Source: Candidatus Soleaferrea massiliensis AP7 (GTDB lineage: Bacteria; Bacillota; Clostridia; Oscillospirales; Ruminococcaceae). From it: a stretch of 64,000 bases of DNA. The notes under the pieces are model-generated. The model had not been told where the DNA came from. It did not search any database and saw only the letters and a list, made by a program, of their open reading frames with translations. Positions 36,773-45,718 of the stretch are shown here, piece by piece (within the stretch, counting starts at the first letter, position 1; the number at the start of each line of letters is the position of its first letter). Location of the stretch: positions 19,504 through 83,503 of the forward strand of contig NZ_CCYH01000005.1 of the NCBI RefSeq assembly GCF_000820765.1, in the 5' to 3' direction. Position numbers and translations under genes: made by a program.

Positions 36773-37480
36773 ATGATTTTTGCAGCGATTTTGGCAGGCG
36801 GCGTGGGAAGCAGAATGAAGATTGCGGATATGCCGAAGCAGTTCCTGCCGCTCGGAGACAAACCGATTTTGATTCATACTGTGGAAAAGTTCCTGCTCTG
36901 TTCAAGATTTGACAAGATCTACATCGGCGTGCACGCGAACTGGGTGCTGCACGCAAAGGACCTCGTGAAGAAGTATATTTCACAGCCCGAACGCATCGAA
37001 ATTGTGGAGGGCGGCGCCGACCGCAACGGTACGATCATGAATATCATCGGCGCAATCGAAGAAGAATATGGAGAGAATGAGGACAACATCATTGTGACGC
37101 ACGACTCGGTGCGCCCCTATGTCAGCATCCGCATGATTGAGGAGAACATCGACGCGGCGCTGGAATACGGTGCGACCGACACGGTCATCTCTGCGACCGA
37201 CACCATCATCACCTCGGAAGACGGCGATTATATTTCCACCGTCCCGGAAAGACGGCTGATGTACCAGGGACAGACCCCGCAGAGCTTCCGCATTTCGATT
37301 CTTAAAAAGCTGTACAACCAGCTTTCCGAGGATGAAAAGGCCATCCTGACCGACGCGTGCAAAATCTGTGTGGTCGGCGGCGTCAAGGTGAAGCTGGTAC
37401 AGGGTGATGTTGCCAATATGAAGATAACAACGATCGAGGACTATCGCATAGCACAAGCTATGGTTGGAGGAGAAAAGTGA
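36773..37480 (+). CDS. tarI: D-ribitol-5-phosphate cytidylyltransferase (TarI/IspD family)
   Basis: Nucleotidyltransferase of 235 residues that would make CDP-ribitol from ribitol 5-phosphate and CTP. The N-terminal IFAAILAGGVGSRM with MPKQFLPLGDKPILIHTVEK is the CTP-binding signature. THDSVRPYV and the C-terminal GDVANMKITTIEDYRIAQA are typical of IspD/TarI proteins. Sequence alone does not fully separate TarI from IspD, but the next gene is a TarJ-type reductase, coupled by a GTGA overlap, and polymer genes follow, so TarI is the better call. ATG 36773 has GGAGG 8 bases upstream. Confidence 0.88.
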   Translation: MIFAAILAGGVGSRMKIADMPKQFLPLGDKPILIHTVEKFLLCSRFDKIYIGVHANWVLHAKDLVKKYISQPERIEIVEGGADRNGTIMNIIGAIEEEYGENEDNIIVTHDSVRPYVSIRMIEENIDAALEYGATDTVISATDTIITSEDGDYISTVPERRLMYQGQTPQSFRISILKKLYNQLSEDEKAILTDACKICVVGGVKVKLVQGDVANMKITTIEDYRIAQAMVGGEK

Positions 37481-38490
37481 TTACTTCCATATATCAGTTG
37501 GTCAGCCCCAGTGTGTTTTCTGTCAAGTATCAGCAGATAGACGCGCAGAAAGGGGTTATCATCAGGCCGGACTATATGGCGATCTGCCATGCCGACCAGA
37601 GATATTACCGCGGGCTGCGCGATGCAAAAAGCCTGGCAAAGAAGCTGCCGATGGCGCTCATTCACGAGTGCTGCGGCACCGTCGTCCATGACAGGACCGG
37701 AACCTTCCAGCCGGGACAGCGCGTCGTGATGATCCCGAACATCCCGGGCGAGGAGAAGGCCGGCATCTATGAAAACTATGCCGTGGGAAGCGGCTTTTTA
37801 TCGAGCGGCCGGGATGGATTTATGCGCGAACTGGTCATCCTGCCGCCCGACCGGGTGGTGGCTTATGAAGGTACGCCCGGCTATATTGCCGCGATCACCG
37901 AATTTGTCAGCGTTGCGGTTCACGCCGCTTTCCGGCTTGGCGCCGCCGCGCATGCTTACCGCGACAGCATTGCGATCTGGGGCGACGGAAGCCTTGCATA
38001 TGTCGTGTCGCTGGTGCTCAGAAAGATGTATCCCCAAAGCAGAATTACGGTTGTCGGACTGAATCCGGAAAAGCTGTCCATGTTTACCTTTGTGGACAGC
38101 ACCTACCTCACCACGGCGATCCCGGAGGACTTTTCCTGCGACCACGCGTTTGAATGCGCGGGCGGCGAGGGCTGCGCGCCGGCCATCGAAAACATCATTG
38201 CGCACATCCGCCCGCAGGGCACGGTTCTTTTGATGGGCGTCAGCGAAAACCCGGTGCCGATCTTCACGAGGATGGTGCTGGAAAAGGGGCTCACATTGGT
38301 CGGAAGCAGCCGTTCCGGACGCGCCGATTTTGAGAAGGCGGTCGAGATTATGAGCGATACGGAAATCCAGCGCCGTCTGTCATCCATCATTCTGGAGGAT
38401 GATCGGGTTGCGTCGGTGAGCGATCTGCACAGAGTGTTTAAAACGGATATGACAACACCGTTCAAAACGGTTTTTAAATGGAATATGTAG
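37477..38490 (+). CDS. tarJ: Ribulose-5-phosphate reductase (TarJ-like, MDR family)
   Basis: NADPH-dependent dehydrogenase of 337 residues expected to reduce ribulose 5-phosphate to ribitol 5-phosphate for TarI. It is a medium-chain dehydrogenase: metal-site region YMAICHADQRYYRG and HECCGTVV, and Rossmann motif IAIWGDGSLAYVVSLVL. HADQRYY and the GRADFEKAVEIM region are characteristic of TarJ proteins. The GTG start at 37477 lies 6 bases from GGAGG and overlaps the tarI stop, so the two are translationally coupled. Confidence 0.88.
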   Translation: MITSIYQLVSPSVFSVKYQQIDAQKGVIIRPDYMAICHADQRYYRGLRDAKSLAKKLPMALIHECCGTVVHDRTGTFQPGQRVVMIPNIPGEEKAGIYENYAVGSGFLSSGRDGFMRELVILPPDRVVAYEGTPGYIAAITEFVSVAVHAAFRLGAAAHAYRDSIAIWGDGSLAYVVSLVLRKMYPQSRITVVGLNPEKLSMFTFVDSTYLTTAIPEDFSCDHAFECAGGEGCAPAIENIIAHIRPQGTVLLMGVSENPVPIFTRMVLEKGLTLVGSSRSGRADFEKAVEIMSDTEIQRRLSSIILEDDRVASVSDLHRVFKTDMTTPFKTVFKWNM

Positions 38491-38499
38491 GAGAGAGAC

Positions 38500-39468
38500 A
38501 TGCCAAAAATCAGTATCATAGTGCCGGTCTATAAGGTGGAGGATCTGCTGGACAAGTGTGTGAACTCCATTTTGAAGCAGACCTTCACCGATTTCGAGGT
38601 TCTGCTTGTGGACGACGGGTCGCCCGACAGATGCGGAAAGATGTGCGATGAATACGCCGCGAAAGACCACCGTATCAGGGTGATTCACCGGGCAAACGGC
38701 GGCCTCAGCGCCGCGCGGAATACAGGACTTGATGCGGCGAAGGGGGAATACATCGGCTTTGTCGACAGCGACGACTATATCGACGAGAGGATGTACGAAA
38801 AGCTTTACGGAGATATCACCCAATATGACGCCGACGTGGCCTGCTGCGGCATTGTGGAGAAATTTTCAGACGGCGAGCACCTGATGTATGAGCCGCATGA
38901 CACCATGGTCTGCGATACCAAGGATGCGCTTGCGGCCATCATGCGCGGGAAGTATATGTCGTATATCCTGTGCTGCAAGCTGTTCCGCGCATCCTGCCTG
39001 AAGGACGTCCGGTTTATAGAGGGCAAGCTGTATGAGGATATCTTTTTCACAGTCGATTACATGAAGCGTATCAAATCGATGGTGATTTCCAATGAACCGC
39101 TCTACTTCTATTACCGGCGCGGCGGCAGCATCACGACCTCTCCGGTCACGAAACGGGACTACGACCTGCTGGAGGCTTACGGTAAAAATATAGAACTTGT
39201 CGAGCAGCGTTATCCGGATTTGAAGCCGCTTGCGGATTTTCGGTATTTCTGGAGCAGGTTCGTGCTGCTTGACAGGATTCTGCTCTCCGAAGACCCCTAC
39301 CACCATTTCATGTATCAGGAACTGGCGTCGGTATTGAAAAAGAATACCTCGAAGATTTTGAAAATTCCTTATTTTCGCAAACAAAGGTACATCGGCGCCT
39401 GTGTTTTAAAGTTCAGCACGCCGATCTATCGGCATTTCGTCAAGAGAAGTGCATCAAAAGAGTTTTGA
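38500..39468 (+). CDS. Family 2 glycosyltransferase
   Basis: GT-A fold transferase of 322 residues that adds a sugar from a nucleotide donor to a growing surface polymer. ISIIVPVYKVEDLLDKCVNS, FEVLLVDDGSPDRCG and the metal-binding VDSDDY motif are all present in the first 105 residues. The C-terminal part, with Tyr-rich EPLYFYYRRGGSI, is typical of capsule and teichoic acid GT2 enzymes. It lies nine bases after tarJ with AGGAGAG before the ATG. Donor and acceptor cannot be predicted. Confidence 0.93.
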   Translation: MPKISIIVPVYKVEDLLDKCVNSILKQTFTDFEVLLVDDGSPDRCGKMCDEYAAKDHRIRVIHRANGGLSAARNTGLDAAKGEYIGFVDSDDYIDERMYEKLYGDITQYDADVACCGIVEKFSDGEHLMYEPHDTMVCDTKDALAAIMRGKYMSYILCCKLFRASCLKDVRFIEGKLYEDIFFTVDYMKRIKSMVISNEPLYFYYRRGGSITTSPVTKRDYDLLEAYGKNIELVEQRYPDLKPLADFRYFWSRFVLLDRILLSEDPYHHFMYQELASVLKKNTSKILKIPYFRKQRYIGACVLKFSTPIYRHFVKRSASKEF

Positions 39469-39485
39469 TGAGGAGCAAGAGCTGA

Positions 39486-40943
39486 ATGAATTGGTTAAAA
39501 GAAAAAAATGAAAAGATAACCTTTGCGTATATTCTGTGCTTCATCTGCTACATAGCGGTCAATGACATCGCTTTTTTTGTATGGAAGCTGCAGACGGTCA
39601 ATAAACTCATCTATCCTGCGTTCGCTGTAGTGGGCGGGCTGCTGCTGTTGCTGGATCTGTTTTGTAAGCGTAGGATTTTTAAAGCGAAAGGCAGCGGCTG
39701 GCTGATTGGGTTTGCTGCAGCCATTTTCCTTTCAACCATTGTGAACGCGTCGTATGGAATCGGCGAGAATATCAAAACAATGGTATGGACCTGTGTGATC
39801 ATGCTGCTGATGTATCCCTTTGCGTTTGCGCAGACGAGAGATGCGGCGGTCAGACAGATCAAGATCATTGCGAATGTATTGGGTGTGATCACACTGGTGT
39901 GCAGTGTGGTCAGCATGTATCAGTACCTGTTCCAGATTTATTTTGAGTATCGGCTTCCGAACGATCCCTCCTGTCCGCAGGGCTTTGTCGGAGGAAGACT
40001 CTACGGTGTCTTTACCGATCCGAACTATGCATCCGTGCTGATGCTGTGTGTGATAGCCTTGGGCCTGTTTTATATTTTCAATACGAAGAGCAGATGGATG
40101 AAGGCGTTTCACATCGTCAACATTGTGTTCAGTTCGCTGTATGTGCTGTTGGGCGCGTCCAGGACGGCGCAGCTCGTGTTTGTTTTGGCCCTGTTTGTCG
40201 TCGTTTCCTTTGCTCTCTACAGATATTTTTTTATCAGGCGGAAGAAGCGCGTTCTGGCATTGGTGCTCGGAATCCTCATCGGCGCGTCCTCTGCGGCGGT
40301 GGGTCTTGTGGCTTTTGAGCCGATCCGGTATAACCTGGGATACATGCCGGGGATCATCCTTCAGATGACCGATCCCAACAGTTCGGGCGAGCCGCTCAAA
40401 CCCATTGATGACACACGTCCGGACGTTGGAGAAGACAAGGATATTTCAAACCACCGGTTTGAAATATGGAGCGATGCTGTCAGATTGTGGCAGGCCACGC
40501 CTGTTGTAGGAACCTCACCGAGAAATCATCTGGCGTTTGCCGAAGAGCATTTTCCCAATTCTTTTATGGTGAAACGGCAGTACTCCACACACAACGGCTA
40601 TCTGTCGGTGCTTACCTATACCGGCGTCGCCGGAGCGCTCATGGTGCTTGGTTTTATAGCAAGCTATTTTATTTACCTGTGTAAAAAAATCCTCAGCACC
40701 AAACGCGGATATCCAACCAAGAGTGTCATGACGGTACTGGCCATCATCATCATGCTGACCATAGCGGCGTTTCCCATGATGATGATCTTTTTCCTGAATA
40801 CCGTCCGTGAATTTATATTCTGGCTGATGCTGGGATACATCATAGCATTGACAAGACTGCCGGAAGACGCGGCGGAGAAACCGCCGGTGCTTTACAGGCT
40901 GAGTGAAAAAATATTTTCGGGGAAAGTGAAACATGAAAGTTAA
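39486..40943 (+). CDS. O-antigen polymerase/ligase-like membrane protein (Wzy type)
   Basis: Polytopic membrane protein of 485 residues with about 11-12 hydrophobic segments and a large outside loop around residues 280-380. RLYGVFTDPNYASVLMLCVI is the typical O-antigen ligase/polymerase (Wzy_C) signature. In this cluster it would polymerise lipid-linked repeat units outside the membrane or attach the finished chain. It follows the GT2 gene by 17 bases and overlaps the flippase gene by 11 bases. Confidence 0.85.
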   Translation: MNWLKEKNEKITFAYILCFICYIAVNDIAFFVWKLQTVNKLIYPAFAVVGGLLLLLDLFCKRRIFKAKGSGWLIGFAAAIFLSTIVNASYGIGENIKTMVWTCVIMLLMYPFAFAQTRDAAVRQIKIIANVLGVITLVCSVVSMYQYLFQIYFEYRLPNDPSCPQGFVGGRLYGVFTDPNYASVLMLCVIALGLFYIFNTKSRWMKAFHIVNIVFSSLYVLLGASRTAQLVFVLALFVVVSFALYRYFFIRRKKRVLALVLGILIGASSAAVGLVAFEPIRYNLGYMPGIILQMTDPNSSGEPLKPIDDTRPDVGEDKDISNHRFEIWSDAVRLWQATPVVGTSPRNHLAFAEEHFPNSFMVKRQYSTHNGYLSVLTYTGVAGALMVLGFIASYFIYLCKKILSTKRGYPTKSVMTVLAIIIMLTIAAFPMMMIFFLNTVREFIFWLMLGYIIALTRLPEDAAEKPPVLYRLSEKIFSGKVKHES

Positions 40944-42219
40944 AAAAGAGATGAAAACACTGGTATCCAATACCGTGATGCTCTATATCATGCAGGTGTC
41001 GGGATATATCTTTCCGCTGCTGACCTTTCCGTACCTTACACGGGTGTTGGGGCCGGAATATTTCGGTGTAACCACCTTTGTCAGCGCGACGATTACCTAT
41101 TTTCAGCTGGTTGTAGACTTTGGCTTTCTGCTTTCGGCAACCAGAGATTGTTCCCTGCACCGTGACAACAAGCAGAAGCTGCAGGAGATTCTCTCCTCGG
41201 TCGTCAAAGCAAAGACTTTTATTGCGACCATCGCGTTTGCGGGTATCTTTATTTTAATCATCTTTGTTCCGCAGTATCAGGAGCATGGGCTTTATCTCGC
41301 GTTATCTTATCTGGCGGTGTTTGCGAGCGCCTTTATACCGGATTATATGTTCCGCGGAATTGAACGGATGTCGGTCATTACATATCGTTCGGTGGCATCC
41401 AAGGCGTTATACACCGTGCTGATCTTTATATTTGTGAGACAGGATACCGACTACGTCCTGATTCCTATCTTTATGTTTGCGGCAAACGTATTTGTGGTTA
41501 TCTGGTCGTTTATCTATTTGTATAAGAAGCTGGATATCCGATGGATCAAAACCCCGGTCTCAAGCGTCGTTGCAGCCATTAAGGATTCCGCGGTTTTCTT
41601 TGTCTCACGCATTGCGACGACCATCTACAATGCAACCAACGTTGTGGCGCTGGGCTTCTTTTTTCCATCTGCGGCGCTGGCCTCCTTTACATCGGCTAAC
41701 GATCTGATTACAAAGGGCAGAGGTATGTTCTCGCCGATTGCGGACAGCATCTATCCGTATATGGTCAAGCAAAAAAATTTCAAGCTGATCAAAAAGGTGC
41801 TGATCTTCTCATTTCCAATCATTCTAGCCGGAACGGTGTTTCTGTACATCTTCACACCGGAGGCGATCCGAATTGTCTGTGGAGAAGGATATGAAGGAGC
41901 CATCCCGATTTTCAGGATTCTCCTGTTTATGGTGCCGATTACACTGCCGATCTATCTGCTGGGATTCCCAACGCTCGGCGCGCTGAACATGATGAAAGAA
42001 GCGAACCTGACTATCGTATATGCCGCGGTTTACCATGTCATCGGCCTGCTGATCCTGTTTGCTGTCGGCAAGTTTGAGTTTATTCCGGTTGCGATTCTAA
42101 CGGTTACAAGCGAGTTTGTTGTCTTGATCTCCAGAGCGATCTACTCATATCTGGGTTTCAAGCGATTGGAAAGAGAGAGGAAATATGAGCAGATTCATTC
42201 GCAAATTCAAAACAAGTAA
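40933..42219 (+). CDS. Polysaccharide flippase (Wzx/MATE-like)
   Basis: A 428-residue membrane protein with about 12 helices. MYIMQVSGYIFPLLTFPYLT-like sequence at the N-terminus (here MLYIMQVSGYIFPLLTFPYL) and TRVLGPEYFG are diagnostic of the polysaccharide_synt/Wzx family, which flips undecaprenyl-linked oligosaccharide units across the membrane. It overlaps the neighbours on both sides (11 and 35 bases), so it is firmly in the operon. Confidence 0.93.
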   Translation: MKVKKEMKTLVSNTVMLYIMQVSGYIFPLLTFPYLTRVLGPEYFGVTTFVSATITYFQLVVDFGFLLSATRDCSLHRDNKQKLQEILSSVVKAKTFIATIAFAGIFILIIFVPQYQEHGLYLALSYLAVFASAFIPDYMFRGIERMSVITYRSVASKALYTVLIFIFVRQDTDYVLIPIFMFAANVFVVIWSFIYLYKKLDIRWIKTPVSSVVAAIKDSAVFFVSRIATTIYNATNVVALGFFFPSAALASFTSANDLITKGRGMFSPIADSIYPYMVKQKNFKLIKKVLIFSFPIILAGTVFLYIFTPEAIRIVCGEGYEGAIPIFRILLFMVPITLPIYLLGFPTLGALNMMKEANLTIVYAAVYHVIGLLILFAVGKFEFIPVAILTVTSEFVVLISRAIYSYLGFKRLERERKYEQIHSQIQNK

Positions 42220-43372
42220 GCTGTTCTACGTTATGATCGACAGCCTGAGAAAGCTGTTTATGCTGCTCTGCTCGATTTTTCCGCTTCAGAATAAAATATT
42301 TGTCAGCAGCTACTTCGGCGGCGACTACGGTGACAACGCAAAATACATTGTGGAGGAGCTTCGCCGGCAGAATCTTGACTATCAGGTTGTATGGCTGCTC
42401 AAAAAAAGCCTGATGGAGCACCATCATCTGCCTCAAGGCGTAAAGGCGGTGGCTTATAATTCCGCGGCAAGCTTCTTTGAAATGGCAACCGCAAAGGTGT
42501 GGATCAACAATTCCCGTTTTACCACGGCCCTGCGTAAACGGAAAGGCCAGCTTTATATCCAGACCTGGCATGGCGGACCGGGCATGAAAAAGGTGGAACG
42601 AGATGTCGAGGACGCACTGGACGTTCGCTATGTCCACTTTGCCAAAAAGGATTCCCGGATGACCGATGTCTATCTGTCAAACAGCACCTTCATGACCAAT
42701 CTGTATGCGAATGTGTTCTGGTATGACGGTGAGATTGTCGAGTGCGGCAGTCCCAGAAATGATATTTTCTTTGGAGACACAAAGAAATATGCCGACAAAA
42801 TCCGAGCCTTCTACTCGATACCAGCGGACAAAAAGATGGTTGTGTACGGTCCGACCTTTCGAAAGGATCACAATTTAGAGGTCTATTCGATCGACGGTGA
42901 ACAGTGCTGCAGAGCGCTTTCCGAGCGGTTTGGCGGAGAATGGGTGCTGCTGATGCGCCTGCATCCCAATCTTTTTGAATTGGCAGAGAAAATGCAGACC
43001 GACGGCGGCAGAATCATCAACGCTACGCAGTATCCCGATCCGCAGGAGCTGTTTGCTGCGGCGGACTGCCTGATCACCGACTATTCGTCGCTGATTGTGG
43101 ATTATCTGCCGACACAGCGTCCGGGCTTTATCTTTGCCACCGATGTCGACCAATACATCGATGACAGAGGGTTTTATTTCGAGTTCAGCGATATGCCGTT
43201 TCCATTCTCGGAGAGCAATGACCGCCTGATTGAAAACATCCTGCAATTTGACGAGGAGAAGTACCGGCAGGACATCGCTGCGTTCCGGAAGAAAACCGGC
43301 CTGCTGGAAAGAGGCGTCGCGTCGAAGAAGGCGGCTGAAATGATTCGGAGTCATATGGACAATGGACGTTGA
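42185..43372 (+). CDS. CDP-glycerol/CDP-ribitol phosphotransferase (TagB/TagF/TarL family)
   Basis: Peripheral membrane transferase of 395 residues that adds glycerol phosphate or ribitol phosphate to a polymer. Family marks: QTWHGGPGMKKVERD with the catalytic-region His, ECGSPRNDIFF, YGPTFRKDHNLEVYSIDG, LLMRLHPN and AADCLITDYSSLIVDYLPTQ. The TarI-TarJ pair upstream predicts that ribitol phosphate is the group transferred, by inference. Only one such transferase is present, so a single decoration or a short polyol phosphate is more likely than a full teichoic chain. It closes the cluster and is followed by a terminator. Confidence 0.92.
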   Translation: MSRFIRKFKTSKLFYVMIDSLRKLFMLLCSIFPLQNKIFVSSYFGGDYGDNAKYIVEELRRQNLDYQVVWLLKKSLMEHHHLPQGVKAVAYNSAASFFEMATAKVWINNSRFTTALRKRKGQLYIQTWHGGPGMKKVERDVEDALDVRYVHFAKKDSRMTDVYLSNSTFMTNLYANVFWYDGEIVECGSPRNDIFFGDTKKYADKIRAFYSIPADKKMVVYGPTFRKDHNLEVYSIDGEQCCRALSERFGGEWVLLMRLHPNLFELAEKMQTDGGRIINATQYPDPQELFAAADCLITDYSSLIVDYLPTQRPGFIFATDVDQYIDDRGFYFEFSDMPFPFSESNDRLIENILQFDEEKYRQDIAAFRKKTGLLERGVASKKAAEMIRSHMDNGR

Positions 43373-43433
43373 TCTGTAATGTTTATCATGTGTTCTTGTG
43401 GATTGCCCGTTTTTCGGATGATCAAAAATAAAG

Positions 43434-43484
43434 ACAGCTTCCGGAATTCTGTATGGAGATACAGAATTTCAGGAAGCTGTTTTT
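43434..43484 (+). terminator. Terminator of polymer cluster
   Basis: Long stem ACAGCTTCC...GGAAGCTGT enclosing ATTCTGTAT/ATACAGAAT, loop GGAG, followed by TTTTGTT. Confidence 0.92.
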
Positions 43485-43767
43485 GTTGGAGTCTGAACAT
43501 CATGATTTTATAACCCGATTGCTTCAGGCGTAAACCGGACGATACATGGGTCTCTTTCCAGTCAAGCTGATGCGGAATTGGGATTCTGGAAGATGCATAT
43601 CTGATTTGGAAACCGGTACAATATTGACAATGGATGCCATTCAGGATGTATGGATCAGCTTCGGTGATGTTCCATATCATACTGACGGTCATGGCTGATC
43701 AACTGCCTGTTTATATGAATCAAAGCCAGCCGCTGATCTTATAAAAAGCATTTAGGAGGGGAATTAT
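43485..43767. other. Intergenic region, no gene recognised
   Basis: No convincing frame; ends with the strong AGGAGG at 43754-43759 that belongs to the following gene. Confidence 0.5.
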
Positions 43768-44157
43768 ATCGAGATTTTTGCCGAGTATTTAGGACGTATA
43801 GAGAACCAGCAGCATCGGGACCGGACTCAAGAAATGTTGAAATGGGTCCATCACACATTTCCCCAGCTGGCTCCGAGAGTGGCATGGAATCAGCCCATGT
43901 ACACGGATCACGGAACGTTTATCATAGGCTTCAGTGTGGCAAAACACCATCTGGCCGTTGCGCCTGAGAGGGCGGGAATTGTTCGATTTTCCGCGGAAAT
44001 CCTGCGGGCTGGCTATGACCACAGCAAGCAGCTGATGCGTATCAGGTGGATCGATCCGGTTGACTATGAGCTGCTTCGGAAAATGATTCAGTACAATATT
44101 ACGGACAAGGCGGATTGTTCCGCATTTTGGAGAAAGCCCGAGGAGAATGCCGGCTGA
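43768..44157 (+). CDS. DUF1801 (YdhG-like iron-chaperone family) protein, apparent AUC start
   Basis: A 129-residue soluble protein. Translation from codon 43768 reads (M)EIFAEYLGRIENQQHRDRTQ, and later WVHHTFPQLAPRVAWNQPMY, TDHGTFIIGFSVAKHHLAVA. This is the DUF1801/YdhG family, whose members normally begin MEIFAEYL. Here the codon at the start position, 8 bases after a perfect AGGAGG (43754-43759), is ATC, not ATG. The next ATG is 22 codons later and would delete conserved sequence. Either AUC is used for initiation, or the gene carries a start-codon mutation or a sequence error. Its 3' end overlaps the opposite-strand permease gene by 59 bases. Confidence 0.8.
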   Translation: MEIFAEYLGRIENQQHRDRTQEMLKWVHHTFPQLAPRVAWNQPMYTDHGTFIIGFSVAKHHLAVAPERAGIVRFSAEILRAGYDHSKQLMRIRWIDPVDYELLRKMIQYNITDKADCSAFWRKPEENAG

Positions 44158-44845
44158 AAGCAGCGGCTCTTCCTTTAAAATAAAGCTGCATGATAACCCA
44201 GCTCAATAATGGGGAGATTACCCCTGCGGCAGCAAACGCGACTCGGTTTGCTATGTACATTTGAGACGGCAGTTCTGTATAGTAATTCGCTGTGATAGAA
44301 ACCAGTCCCAACAGTTTTCCGAAGGTGCAAAAGTCAAAGATGATCCATCCAATGATCATGACCAGGGGGACAAAGGTATTTTTTGATAGAACCAATAGCA
44401 AAAGAGATAATCCGCCCAGCGCGAACACATTGGGCAATATTTTGGCGAGCAGCACCATGATATCCCAGAAGCATATTTGCGCCCCGCTGTCCAGTTTCAG
44501 TAAATTCATGTAAAACACAATCATGATAGGGCAGCAGATGAACAAAAACAGGCACAAAACCCTGATGTAGCGTATCAGTATCAATTTATATATTTTTATG
44601 GGAAGTGAAAAAAGGAACTCCAGGTTTTGCTGCGTGATATCCCGCCCGAAAACCAACAATACCAAAATAGAAAATATCATCGGCATGATAATGTCAAAAA
44701 AAACGTATAAGCTATTGTACAGATCGTCCATATGATTGGCCTGAGACAAAAAGAATACAGCCAATAATTCTACGATGACAACCGTGATCACAAATGGTTT
44801 CAGACCATAAAAATCATACTTTAACCGATATGATAAAAAACTCAT
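44099..44845 (-). CDS. ABC-2 type permease
   Basis: Membrane protein of 248 residues with six hydrophobic segments (for example FVITVVIVELLAVFFLSQ and IMPMIFSILVLLVFGRD). DITQQNLEFLFSLPIKIYKL is the cytoplasmic motif of ABC-2 permeases. It is coupled to the ATPase by an ATGA overlap. The last 20 or so residues (GRAAAFSRHSPRAFSKMRNN) are encoded by the antisense of the DUF1801 gene end and look unlike the rest, so the original stop may have been lost. Base composition is visibly AT-rich compared with the polymer cluster. Confidence 0.85.
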   Translation of the reverse strand: MSFLSYRLKYDFYGLKPFVITVVIVELLAVFFLSQANHMDDLYNSLYVFFDIIMPMIFSILVLLVFGRDITQQNLEFLFSLPIKIYKLILIRYIRVLCLFLFICCPIMIVFYMNLLKLDSGAQICFWDIMVLLAKILPNVFALGGLSLLLLVLSKNTFVPLVMIIGWIIFDFCTFGKLLGLVSITANYYTELPSQMYIANRVAFAAAGVISPLLSWVIMQLYFKGRAAAFSRHSPRAFSKMRNNPPCP

Positions 44846-45705
44846 GATTTATAATATCTCCATATATCCGCACTTGAATAAGCACAGGATTCCCACGCCC
44901 CGATATGATCCTCATCGAACTTTCGGGCGGAAAACTTGATGTATTCTTTTCCATTTTCATCAAAATCACCCAATATTTTTATCTTGTCAGGATCTAAGGA
45001 ATCGAGCTTGCTCTTTTCAATTTTGAAGATGTTTTTCGAAAGTTCCCGCTGCAATTCATTGTATCCGCCGGCGTATTTTAATTCGCCTTCTGACAGGATA
45101 TACAGCATATCACAGTCCGAATGAATGTCCTGGATGATGTGTGTGGATGTTATGATAATCCTATCCTGGGAAATCTTTTTCAGGATGTTGTTAAAGGCCT
45201 CGCACTGTTCCGGGTCCAATGCCGCGGTCGGCTCGTCTGTGATGATGATTTCAGAATCCGCGACGATTGCCTGCGCAATTCCCACCCGCTTTTTCATGCC
45301 TCCGGACAGCTCTTTGATCTTTTTATGACTGAAATCTTCAATATTTGTCATCTCGATCGCTGAACGCACATGATCCGCGACATCCTTTGCTTTCTTTTCC
45401 AGCTTTATTTCCGCAATAAAGTTTAAGAAGTCGATCACCTTCATCTCCTGATAGGCTGTGAACTCCTGCGGCAGATAGGATAAATGTTTTCGAATATCCT
45501 TATAATCGCTGTATTTTTTTCCGTTAAACGATAGAAAGCCTCCGCTTGGCGCGTAAACTCCCGCAAGCATCTTCATCAAGGTCGTCTTGCCGCTTCCGTT
45601 GCTGCCAATCAGCACATTGATGCCCGCGTCAAAGGTGACGCTGAAATTGTCAAAAACCCTGTTTTTTCCGTACGAAAAATCCATGTTTTGTACACGCAGT
45701 TCCAT
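44842..45705 (-). CDS. ABC transporter ATP-binding protein
   Basis: ATPase of 287 residues. Walker A IGSNGSGKTT (about 33-42), Q-loop LPQEF, signature ELSGGMKKR, Walker B IIITDEPTAALDP and H-loop TSTHIIQDIH are all intact. It is of the type found in small ABC-2 exporters for peptides or toxins. It lies between two permease genes: 14 bases after the 570-residue one and overlapping the 248-residue one. Together they would form a heteromeric exporter. Confidence 0.94.
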   Translation of the reverse strand: MELRVQNMDFSYGKNRVFDNFSVTFDAGINVLIGSNGSGKTTLMKMLAGVYAPSGGFLSFNGKKYSDYKDIRKHLSYLPQEFTAYQEMKVIDFLNFIAEIKLEKKAKDVADHVRSAIEMTNIEDFSHKKIKELSGGMKKRVGIAQAIVADSEIIITDEPTAALDPEQCEAFNNILKKISQDRIIITSTHIIQDIHSDCDMLYILSEGELKYAGGYNELQRELSKNIFKIEKSKLDSLDPDKIKILGDFDENGKEYIKFSARKFDEDHIGAWESCAYSSADIWRYYKS

Positions 45706-45718
45706 GTTAACATCTCCT

